From the NCBI GenBank assembly GCA_013398275.1, contig VZSE01014381.1, positions 310,001 through 374,000 of the forward strand: a DNA stretch of 64,000 bases. The letters are read 5' to 3'. The stretch is from Promerops cafer. Lineage: Eukaryota; Chordata; Aves; Passeriformes; Nectariniidae. The notes below the pieces were generated by a model. It made no database searches and was not told where the DNA came from. It worked only from the letters and a program-made list of their open reading frames with translations. Position 1 is the stretch's first letter. Each line of letters starts with the position of its first letter. Of this stretch, positions 12,326 through 23,800 are shown piece after piece. The translations under genes were made by a program, and so were the position numbers.

Positions 12326-12614
12326 ATAGGTGTGTGCCAAGAGGATGGTGCCAGAATCCTTGGTGGTGCCCAGTGACAGGACGAGGAGCAATGGCCATAA
12401 ACTAAAGCACAAGAAGTTTCACCTCAACATGAGGAAGAACTTGTCTACGTTAAGGGTGGCAGAGCACTGGAACAGGCTGCCCAGGGCCATGCAGTCTCCC
12501 TCTCTGGAGACATTCAAAACCCACCTGAATGAGTTGCTGTGTACCTCCTCCAGGAGTCCCTGCCTTGGTGGGGAGGTTTCCAGAGGTCCCTTCCTGCCCT
12601 AACAATTCTGTAAT
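12196..12614 (+). mobile_element. CR1 LINE 3' fragment, sense, split by an (AT)n tract
   Basis: Sense CR1 3' end: GGGAGCTGGGCCTGTCTAGT at the left, then GGCAGAGCACTGGAACAGGC, TGCCCAGGGCCATGCAGTCT and GAGGTTTCCAGAGGTCCCTT, ending near AATTCTGTAAT. The left end is cut by the gap. Confidence 0.88.
12287..12322. repeat. (AT)18 microsatellite inside CR1
   Basis: Pure AT dinucleotide run of 36 bases interrupting the CR1 copy, starting 91 bases right of the gap. Confidence 0.97.
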
Positions 12615-15600
12615 TTTTTTTACTGCCCTGTGTTGCTTCCTGTATTGACTCAGTGTATGGGCTGCTGTTTAAACCTGTTTCTTGCCCACCCCCCTCCTTT
12701 TAGCAAGAGAAAATGATGAAAAAAAAGACCTTTGCCGCCTTTATACTTTTTATTATGTGTGAATGAAAGAGGCTGAATTGGCATATGAGTGACAAATCAT
12801 TGTCACCCAGCTCTGCAGCCAGCCCGCTGCCTCCAAGGCACGAGGGCATATGGGGCTGCATTGGCTGGAGCGTCTCCAGTGATGCCCTGGGACCTTGGCA
12901 AGGTCCTTGTGCCAGGAGGTCACTGTGTTGCAGGAGGGATCATTGGCACTGTGTCCTCCCAGTCCCTAGTGCATTGAGGCAAAGGTGTGTTAACCTGAGT
13001 GAACAGCTCAGGTGTTCAGCAAAATAAGAGGCTGGCTTGGTGCTCTGCTTAAAGTCCTTTCTGGAAAACAGACCCTTTTTTTGATTACTCTTAATAGGCC
13101 CCAGGAGGTGAATGGTGTTCTCGGAGTTTTTTTATGCATCCCTGTTCAGAGCAGATGCACTTTGGTGATGCTACTCTGGCTAATGAAACTTCAGGGTGAA
13201 TAGGGAAGGACACTGATAGATTTTATATTCCTCATTTAGTTATGCTGTGGTCTGGACAAGTTGATGAGTTCCTTGGTATTTGTTGCCTCTTTATCTAGCA
13301 AAACAGAATGAAGATTTCCAGATCTTTGGGATTGTTGTGCAGCGTCCTTTATGGTCTGTCATGTCCTGAGAGATGTTCCAGGTCAATCTGAGAAGCAAAA
13401 CATAGTTTGTAAGACATCAGGTCCAAAACTTGGCTTAAGGTGCCAAAGAGGATTGACTTGAACAATAAAGTTGGGCTGTGTAGTGGGATGGAACAATGCT
13501 TCTTGTTCTCTTTAGTGAGAAAGGTACCTACTCAGAGGGAATGAAAGGGTTGACAGCCATGGAAAAGTTAAGTGGGCATTGCAACCAATCACAGACATTT
13601 CTGCTCAAGATCTATTGGAGACTAATTTCTGAATTACAGGTTACAGTTTGTTGAAAGTAAATACTAACTGCAGTGTTGGTTGGTACATTCATGAGCAGTG
13701 AGTCAGAACATACATTTCTGTAACTATTTTTCTCCTAAATAAGCCATATATCTAAGGAAAAATGAAGACCAGTTTGTGTGTTTGTGTTACGTCAGTGTGC
13801 TCAGCAAACTGCAGAACAGGACAGTCTTGAAATTGAACAGAGCATTCCAAGAAATGGTTCATGCAGTGAACACCTTTAAGTGTCTCCCTGCTGGCTAGTA
13901 TTGACTGTCTCGTGTTGTGCTGCTTATTGGTGTTTCTGCAATAAAACCAGCACTAGAAAGAAAATAAAATTTGAAAACAGGTGGACTTCCAGCTTTGTGA
14001 TTTAACAATTGAGAAGGGAAATCTGTTCTGTGGGACATTTTCTGGTGAACTTTAATACCTCTATAGTTATAGTTTAGCAGGCTGTAAGAGGAAGCTGTGA
14101 AAATGTTTTAGTGCTGGACACTGGTAACATCTGAGAAATTGTGGGAGTGGAAGTGAGAATTTTCTTTACTTGAAATTTGAATTTTTCATTTATTTTAAAA
14201 TCAAACAGCTATTTTAAATAATGACATACTTGTCACAGAATAGCCCTGTATAAAGAAAACGATGGAATTAAGTTTAAAACACTAAGGGATAGAAGGGAAA
14301 GAAAACTAAATTTCTATCTGCAGCAACCCATGAATTGCAGGGAAGAGAGAAAAAGAGCAAGATGAGTGAATAAGAGAGAAACCACCTGAATGGATGCTGT
14401 TCATAGTGTACATCGGTTCTGCCGTAATTTCTTAAGTGGGCTTTGTTTCTAGCAGAATATCATCCCTGCTCTGGTCATGGTTAAGTAGTGTTTCTGATCA
14501 TCAGTGCAAAACATGAGATACTCTAAAATCTACTTGTTTTAGAAGTGTACTGGTCAGGGGCAAATAACTGCCTTACACTTGCTGTACTCCACAGAAGAAG
14601 AAAGAGCCTGTCTATTAGATTTTACATTCCCTTAGTGTTCATGTTGCAGTGACATTCAGTACTTTTACATACAATTTGACAAGAGCACCATTCAGTTTAA
14701 AACTCTCACCAAACTGTTGACAGCCCTCTTGGGGAGAAGATGTTGTCATGTGGTACAGGCAGAGTTCAGAAGATGCAGGATTTTTTTCCTTTGACACATG
14801 AAGAGAGCAAGCAGGCAGTGTGCTTTGTTAAGGTTCTCAGTAATGACTCTGCCCAGGTGGGTTCCTCGGCTCTCTAGGGCTAAGGCACATTTACAGCTGA
14901 TGATTTCTGCTGCCTTTTGTTAGCTCCCAGGGAGCAAACAAGTTGTGTGTGGGGGGGAGGCTACAAACTCCCAATTGCCCTTTTCCTGGCCTTTCTTATG
15001 TGCTGTACAGTGCACTTTCTGTATTCCAGGAGCTGCACGATCGAATGTACACAGAACCGTAGCTCTGTGCTTGGATACTTTATACCAGCTCTGAACCTGT
15101 CTGTGTGACACTCATGAGTGCTTGGCTTGAATACATAGTTAATCAAAGTATGAGGAGATATTAGGAGGAGTAATGATAGAGTTCAGCAGCTTTACATTAA
15201 AAGGATTTTATAAAAGAACTCTGAATGTGGAAGGTACGTCCACCCATGTTAGCAGGGTCATTGTTGCAGATATCCTGTTCTTGACACAGGCTGAGAAATG
15301 ATGAGTTTTAACAGTGTTTTTGACAACAGGAGATTTATCTCAGGAAGCTCTTTTAATTATTTAAATTATTAGTGAATGGTTTATGTGGAGAACTGAACTT
15401 AACTTCCAATCCACGTACCTAGCAGAATTTATCACATTGTTAACTGCTAGAATGTCACGGAGGAACTTCTCATTTGCTTTTTAAAATATCTGTGAAATTT
15501 TTTAAAGATAATTAGATTATAAGGTCTGCACCAGAAAGTTAGTGAATGTCTGGATTAAATTTCTCAGCTTGGGAACTGGCCCCAGTTTGTGTTAGAACTC

Positions 15601-17752
15601 TTGTTGAAAGTAGGTGAACTTCATAGCAGTGATTGAATTGTATACAGGGCTAGTCAAGCCAAATACATATGTAACTGTTGTTCATTTTCCTATGAAATGA
15701 GCCCCTGTCCTGGGGATCTGGAGCTGGTGGTGGTGAATCCGCTGCTGGTGTTCATGGGAGCTGTGCTTTGGGATTACAAAATGCAATAGGATTTAGAGTG
15801 GAACAATTACTTCAAATTTGAAACACTGGAAATTGGACACTCAGAAAAAGTGACTTCTTTTTTTAAGTAAAAAGTCTTAAGCTTTGGTTTCATAGCTCCA
15901 AATTTATGTACATTGGTATCTTTTGCTACCAGTACAGTTTGAAAATACATTAAAATTAGTAAAGCATTTATATTTTGTAGACAGGCCTTTTGGAAAATTT
16001 CAAGAGGTAATGAAATCTGTCTCCAGAGCAGTTTCTTCATTGTTCAAGCCATGAGTGGTAGACTAAGTCCTAGGCCAATATGTCGAGCAATGGAAAAAAG
16101 CAGAAAGTTGAATAGCACCTAAGTGTGTGCTGTCCATTCCTTGCACTGAATAATGTAAACAGCTTGTAGAATAACTGAAGACTGTGAGATGTATGGGGTG
16201 CTGCTTCAGTATTGTGCAAATGGCATCAATTCTGTCACTTGTTAGATTTTCAAGGTTCTCTTGCAGTCCTTGGAAGCAGTGTGTACATATGCAGCAAAAA
16301 TAGCCGATTAACATAGCAGCTGCATACCTACTGAAACAAGTGATCGAAGAGCCTGTTTCCTTGGAGAGAACTAAACTGCACTTTATATGTATTTGCATGC
16401 ATCTTGTTTTGTTAGTTAAGAAAATATTTTAAAAGACTCATACAGAAGACCACACAAAAGATAAATGCTGCTAATGGTGTCAGTGGAAACAGTGTTTAGT
16501 GGGTACATCAGTGTCAAGGAGAAAAAGCAGTGTTTATACTTCATGGCTATAAGAGTATTTTTTTAATCTCTGTTCTTTCTTTTTATCCTTTCAACTTTAT
16601 TTCAGTAGCAAAAGGTAATTGTACTATTAAGCAAAGAAATTTGGTTTTCCTTCCAGGTTGTGGTTGTCTCAAGCTTTACCTTTCTTTCATATAGGCTGCT
16701 TACAAAAAGCATACATTTAATAGATTGTTGAAACAAACTGAAATAAATCATTATGGTCCTGTAAGAGAAGTTATTTTCCTTTATGCATTAATTCAAATTC
16801 AGAAGTCTTTGCCTACTCTTCTCTTTATTTTTCTTCTCTTTTATTTATTTAATACATACAATCCCATGTAATCATTGTATTTAATTGTCCCGAGTAACTA
16901 CAGTCAGAGTCTTCTCTGCTTTCCCTTCTTTTACAGAATGTTCTTTGAACTTGAGCTGCTTTTCAGGTGTGGAAGGCATGGCTAGCTCCTTTGCTTATTT
17001 TATCTTAACTCTTGCATCGTTTACACAAAAGTCACCATGGAGAGAAAGAAGTAAGGCACGAAGTGGTTGCCTCTGCCCGATGCTGCTTTGCTCGAAGGGC
17101 CGAGGTGTGACAGCCCTCAGACACACTGCCCAGCTGGCTCTGTGTCAGCAGCAACATCGCTGGCGGCTGTTCCGGGGTGCTGGCGCTCAGTGTGACAGAT
17201 CGAGTGAGCCCCTGTGCCCTGCGAGGGGCATTTGTGTGAGGATAACACTGACCTGAAATACTGCAGCTCTCCTGCAGCCACTTTGTGAAATTACAAACAG
17301 CCCTGTTGTTTTGTATCCTGGCACCACTGAATCCAAACAAAGCCTGTAACACTTCCAGTGTCAGTGGAAGGAATGATAAACTTCGAGTGTCCTTGACTTC
17401 AGAGGCTTGCCCCACTGCAGGGTGTTGCTGCCTGCCTTCCATACCTTTTCCTGCCCTCCAGAAAGCTGCTCCATGTAATTGAATATGCTCCAGGTACCGA
17501 GCACAGTCTTTGCAGCCCCCTTGAGCTCCCCTCTCTGTTGGGGGGTGGTCTGCTGGCCTTCAGCCAGGGGACTGCTTGGTGTACTTTGTAGCACTGCCTG
17601 CAGGTGCTGAGCTTCAGAATTCATTATGGTATCTGGGTCTTGAAGAGTGGAACCTTCTCCCTTCAAAGTTACATTAGATGGCGTTTTTCCAAGGGAGTGG
17701 CTTAACTGTGTTCCCTCAGCATGCAAGTTGCTGATACTTGTTCTCTCGACAG
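12615..17752. other. E2F5: Presumed E2F5 first intron; no exon recognised
   Basis: About 5 kb of mostly A/T-rich DNA. Short G/C-richer islands occur near 12790-12990 and 17030-17260. I looked for the E2F5 N-terminal DNA-binding segment that precedes AADTLAVRQ and did not find it here, so it most likely sits in the N gap. No repeat family was confidently identified. Confidence 0.45.
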
Positions 17753-17862
17753 GCTGCTGATACGCTTGCTGTGAGGCAGAAGAGAAGGATCTATGATATC
17801 ACCAACGTTCTGGAGGGGATTGATCTCATTGAAAAGAAGTCAAAAAACAGCATTCAGTGGAA
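17753..17862 (+). CDS. E2F5: E2F5 exon 2 (DNA-binding domain)
   Basis: Acceptor CTCGACAG, donor GTAAGT. Encodes AADTLAVRQKRRIYDITNVL onward to KNSIQW, with two bases left over. RRIYD is the DNA-contacting motif of E2F winged helices. Numbered 2 assuming a single upstream coding exon. Confidence 0.95.
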
Positions 17863-20800
17863 GTAAGTTATGTCAGTTCTGCAAATTTTCACATGCCCAA
17901 GAGCAACAAAAATTGCCTCTTTCTACTTCTTCTGACGAGATATGGCACCATAAAATTAACATTGTGCTAATCAATGAGCAATATGATGTTGTAGAGTACA
18001 ATAAAGTTGCAAATTAACTGTGTGTTTTCCCTTTAACTTGTGTCTGTGATACATAAAATCAAGTTTAAAGCACACAGGAAAGAAACTTTCAGAAAACTTG
18101 TAGTGCTACTTTATAACTAGCACTTGTGGTTGAAAAATTCCTGGGGAATGAATCTGGGAGGGCTGTGAAGACACACTGTCTTCACCTACCTGGGCTACCA
18201 CAGTCTGTGCCTATTTTCTCTTAGTGCTCTGAGGGTAAAAGCTCAAGATAAGAATTATAGGGGAAGGAGCTAGGGCCTGCAGAACAGTTCCATCACAGAA
18301 AAAAAATGTGTTCCGAAAGAAGATAAATTTTTGTAGAGGGAAATTTAAAATTTTATCTGAATTAAAGAATTTTCATTTTCCACTCAAAACACTACTGGGA
18401 GGTTAAATACTCATTTCCTTCATATGGAATATTAGTAGATTTTCCAGATGTTGAAAATAGTCTTAAGAAATTATCATTGGATGTTTGCTTTAGATTTTCA
18501 CTTGTGCTTTCATGAACCCTTATACCTTTTTAAGAGGAGTAGGTGCTGGCTGCAATACAAAAGAAGTCATAGACAGGCTGAGGTATCTGGAAGCTGAAAT
18601 TGAAGATTTAGAGCTAAAAGAAAAAGAATTGGATCAGCAGAAACTGTGGCTTCAGCAAAGTATCAAGAACGTCATGGATGATTCTACAAACCACCAATAT
18701 CCTTTTAAATTAATTGTGTGCATTTTGGAACTAGAATTAAAGCAACAGTTAAAGTGGAGGTAATGGATAAAGCATAATGTAACTCATTTAGCAAGGTAAG
18801 GCAAGTATTTTTTCAGGTTTTGTTTCAACAAAAGAAGATATAAATCTTGTTTACATGACTTCTTGACTTCCTTGACTGTGACTGATAACATGAAAATAAT
18901 TCAGCACATATATATATATACACAGCAGTAACTATTAAGTCATTAGTATAATCCTAGTGTCTTACTTGAAATTAGTGATATTGCTTTCCAGAACTTAAAT
19001 TTATATTTTGTTACCAGTGCTTTTTTTGTTGCTTCGTTCTTTTGAAAAGATTAAGCTATCACCCAAAGATAACTGGAGTTGACAAAGTCCTGAACCTTGT
19101 TGAGTTTCAAACTGGAAAAAAAATCCTGTATATAAATACCAGAGAGTTCCAGCTGCATTGCTTGTAAGCATGTGTTTAGCTGTCTTGCAAAACAGACACC
19201 TGAGAATGGAAGCAGGAAAGTGCCCTTCTTACCTATAATACTATTGATAAGTACTTAAAAATTACTGTAGTTTCTGTTCAGAAACTGTTTATGTAAAATG
19301 GATTTTGTAGCAAAGGAGATTGAAGTTAAATGTTAGGAGAAACATTTGGTAGAGCTAGCACTGGAATGGATCCCCCAGGGAAGTGGTTGGAATATCTGTC
19401 ACTGGAGGTTTTGCAGAAGAGGAAAGACAAACATCTGTCTGGAATGTCTGAACAGTGGATTGATCCTACCTTGAGGCAAAGGGATGGGATGGGAGATGAA
19501 TTCTGAAGTTCCCTCTAGCAGTATTTTGTGATTCTGGGAAATGCTGATACATACCTGCATTCTGTATTGTCACATTAGCAAGGTAAATGGTATTCTTCAA
19601 AACAAGATTTTACATGTTCTCCGTTTTTAGAAGAATCTCTTCTCATTCAAGCTACACAACTATTTTTATTTTTGTATTTTCTTTGCTGATACAGGAATTT
19701 TCTTTAAAACACAGAACTCTAGTTATTTGTAATGAGCCATTCTAAAAGTCAAAAATAATGCCTTGATTACACCTCTAACAATAATAATGTTTAGGCTCAG
19801 TTTCAACGAACTTCTGAAGGGCAGCAAATAACAGTTTTATCTTGTTTTAAGAAAAATGTTCCTTGACAAAAATTACATTTTCATATGTCACCCATGAAGA
19901 TATCTGCAACTGCTTCAATGGTAAGTTGCTGCTAGGCTGTATTTCTAAAGTGAGGGATTTCTTGAAAAATAACTTGCTAACTAACCTGCTTTTTTCCTCC
20001 AAGTATTTTGAATTGAGAAGTACTCAATAGTGATCAGTACTAGGTAGAGGTCTCATCATGTTCATGGCTACCAAGTTCTGGCATTTTCTAGTTGTAGTCA
20101 CAGATTGTATAGAATGGAAGCTCAGCTGGAGTCTGGGTTTTGGATGCTTTTTTTGGTCTTCATACTTTTCAGCAGCTTGCCATGGGCCATTAATGCAACC
20201 AGAGACAGGACATGTTTGTCCAACCCTCCAAAAAAAACAGGAAGATCCAAGTATTGTATCATTTGCTGGTGGCAGCTGGCCAGACAGAGCTTGCAATGCT
20301 GTATACATGGAGCAAGCAGAAGGTCAGTGATGGGGCATTGCTACTGAATCTAAAGGATTCCTGTACAGGTGGTTTGAAGAAATTGCCAGGAAGTGCTGGC
20401 AGAGGTTACTTCCCTTGACATCATCTCCTGATCCTGGGGCAGCCAAGGGAAGATTGGTGTTCAGCCTCCAGCTAGGCTCCAAACCATCTTTTCTTTGCCA
20501 CAAGGAAGATTTTTTTTTTTAAATAAAAACACAGGATTAGAAAACTACTGCAGAATTTAACAAAAATGAGCTGTTACTGAAATGAGGTAGTCATTACAAA
20601 ACATGGAGGCACCTGACATGGTGCTCACATAGTACTTCACCTAAGTGTTTCTTAGGAGGCAGAGAAAGAAAAGTGTAATTCCAAATTAGTTATGGACAAA
20701 GAGGAAATGACGTGCAGGTAGGCAAGTGATCTGTAGTATTGTGCCAGTGCTGTGCATGTACCTGTGGTCCCCTGATTTTAACCAACACATTGTAATGTGC

Positions 20801-23800
20801 ATAGTAAGCCACAGATGAGTGTGACAGACAGCTGTGACATCCCAGTTGTATGTGCTCTTGAGCCGTGAGCTTAGATACTTGGAAGTGCTGGCACTGAAGA
20901 TGAACATTAATACCTCTTCTTCCTTCTGTTAAATCTCTGTAGTACCACCACTCATCAAAGTCGTAAAGTGAGCTAGACCAGAGAGCTGGTTTAGCTGAAG
21001 TCGTATGAGGAGCTGGGGTTGTTTAGCCTGGAGAAAAGGAGGTTCAAGGGAGACCTTATGACTGTCTACAAGTACCTGAAAGGAGGCTGTAGCCAGGCGG
21101 GGGTCAGTCTCTTCTCCCAGTGACAGGACAAGAGAACATGGCCTCAAGCTGCACCGGGGAGGTTCAGGTTGGACATCAGGAAGAATTCTTTCAAGAAAGG
21201 GTGGTTAAGCATTGGATCAGGCTGCCCAGGAAGGTGGTGGAGTCACTATCCATGGAGGTATTCAAGAAACAACTGGACATGACACTTAGTGCTATGGTCT
21301 AGTTGACAAGGTGGTGATCAGTCAAAGGTTGGACTCGATGATCTCGGAAGTCTTTTCCAACCTAAATATTCTTTGAGTCTGTGAGAAAAGGAACTATTAA
21401 ATATTTTAAATTAAATTTAAAATTAAATATTTTCACCTTATGTTATATATGCAACTAGAAGACAAATGGGTAAAGAACATGGTAAATTTTGGACTGCTGT
21501 GAGAAAAGGTTTTTGCAACTATGATCTAAGTATTGGAATTCTGTGATTTATACTATGCAATATACTTGGATCTTAGAGGGACTATACATGTCCTACCACA
21601 AGTTTATATATGCTAAATTATACAGTACTTTAAGTGTCATTAGAGATTTTCCAGATCGCATTTGAGTGGATACTATACAAGACTTAAGAAAAATACACTT
21701 AACACCTTCTTAAAAATTGCTGTTTAACCAGGAGATACACTTCTAGCAATTCAAGCACCTTGTGGTACACAGTTAGAAGTACCTAGACCTGAAATGGTAT
21801 GTACTGGTTTCTTGTTTACCTAAGTGTTCTAGAGCAATAGTGGCAAAGAAGAGCTGTTTTAGAGCAAAGGATTTATCTCTATCCATGTGCAAGAGGAGGG
21901 AGAAAGGATTAGGATTGTTTCAGTTGAGAAGAGCGAGGCTGGACAGAAAAAGGTGAGTTTTGTACACTTCATTAGACTAATGGTAACCCTGCCTTCTATT
22001 AAAACCAAAATACACAAGTGGGTTTCTTATTCTCTCTTGCTTTTAAATGTTGCAGCTTTCAAAATAATGCATAGTTGTCATTAATTCTCTTGAGTGATTC
22101 TCAGTGACTTTTATCTGTCAGGTTTCTCTGTTATATTGTTAAAATGGATCTCTTATGAAAAAGCCTTTTAGACTTAGTTTTGATGTAATTTAGATTTGGT
22201 CTCATGGTACTAGACTGGATAAAGAAACAGACTGCCATCTCACTTTAGCCAAAAGGATTAAATTGGCAAGATTAAAGTAAGAGGCCAAATTGTTTACTTC
22301 TGTCCATCTTTAACTTTCGTTGTTGTTGTCGTTGCAGTGCTTGGTTTTAAGTAGTGTTTACATAGTTGGGAGAGAGTAATGAATGAAGCATGATAGCCAC
22401 TGCGCTTATAGATGGCTGAAATTCACCTGAGAAGTTTCACAAGCTATTTTTAGTGAGGCTTAAGCACAGTCTAATATTGGTAAAAGCATCCAAGGCTAGA
22501 GCCATGAAGCTGATCAATGGTACTGTGTCTGTCTCTGCTGAAATCAGTTCAGGCAATGGTAAGGTTCTCTGCAGGACCCAAGTTAGCAGCTGTGATGTTC
22601 GATTTTGATCTTTTTTTCTTTTTGTTGAGGACTAAAACAGCTGGTCTTAGTCTTCATCACCTTGTAGAGTTCCAAGTTCTCAAGAACAGTAATTTTCATA
22701 ATACACCATCTTTACAGGGACAGAATGGACAGAAGAAATACCAGATCAATCTTAAAAGTAGTTCAGGACCTATCCATGTGCTGCTTATAAATAAAGAATC
22801 GAGCTCCTCCAAGCCCACCGTGTTTCCGGTTCCTCCACCCGATGACCTTGCGCAGCCCCCATCTCAGCCTGCAGCTCCAGCGACTCCACTTGAGCCAGCT
22901 GCAGCTCCTCCAAATCCCCCAGAACAACAGGACCCGAACCAAGGACAGCAGCTGCCGCAAGCAGCAGTTGTGGACACACCATCAGGTGGATCCAGGGGTT
23001 TTCCTGCCTCTGATGGGTGGGGGAGGAAGGCAGCTGGAGGGAAAGAAGAAACTGTTAAGAAAGGAAAGATCAGGAATTTGCATAGGGTAGCAGCTGTCCA
23101 TTAAAAAACTACTCCAGGGGTTTAGTAACAGCTCTCAGGAGGTTAGAGACACCTGTTCCTCTTCTGTCTGGTGAAACAGATGCTTCCCTCACATCTTACC
23201 ATCTTACACTGAACAGGTTTTGGATGTAATCCTGTTAATTATTCTGAGGTGCTTCTCCAGAATGCATTATGGAGCAAAATTGCAAACCTCTTGACGGAGG
23301 ATACGATTTGAACGTGTACCTTTTAATGAGACTGATAATACAGGCACCAGTTCCAGCTATTGTACCACAAGGTCGCTTACCTTCTTCCACATAGCCACAG
23401 TAAGAGGCTGCCTGAATATCAGGTATTTTTTTCATAGTAATAGTAAATTAATAGGTAATAGGAAAAGATATAAGAAAATGCTGTATTACAACTGCATTCC
23501 TGAGGGGTCCTGATTACCTTCATTTATTAACCTTCAATTAGTTGACAATTAATTAAATTGTGCCTGTGCCTGTGGAAGGGGAAGACTCCTCTCACTTGAT
23601 CCCAGACATTGGCCATGTTCCCCCCAAAAGACAAAGCTGGGGGCAGGTGCTGTGTGTTCTGTTTCACCGTAACAGACTTGTAACACGCCTTCCTGTCCGT
23701 GTAGATGGCAGCGCCCAGCAGGACAGCGCAGCCCCCGCAGCCCCTTACTCCAGCCTTCCGGAGCCAGAGCTGTATCCCAGCCTGTCTGGAGACAGTGCCC

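Noticed and set aside
11268..12412. Long frames crossing the N gap
   Set aside because: Most of their length is unknown residues; the right part is CR1 and (AT)n sequence.
22718..23104. Continuation of the E2F5 exon 6 frame as the main C-terminus
   Set aside because: The in-frame extension is intron sequence past a GT donor. The conserved E2F5 C-terminus is found in downstream exons, so this could only be a retained-intron form.
23258..23370. tRNA-like stretch on the minus strand with a TTCAAATC motif
   Set aside because: I could not fold a cloverleaf with paired stems or match a tRNA family; likely chance.
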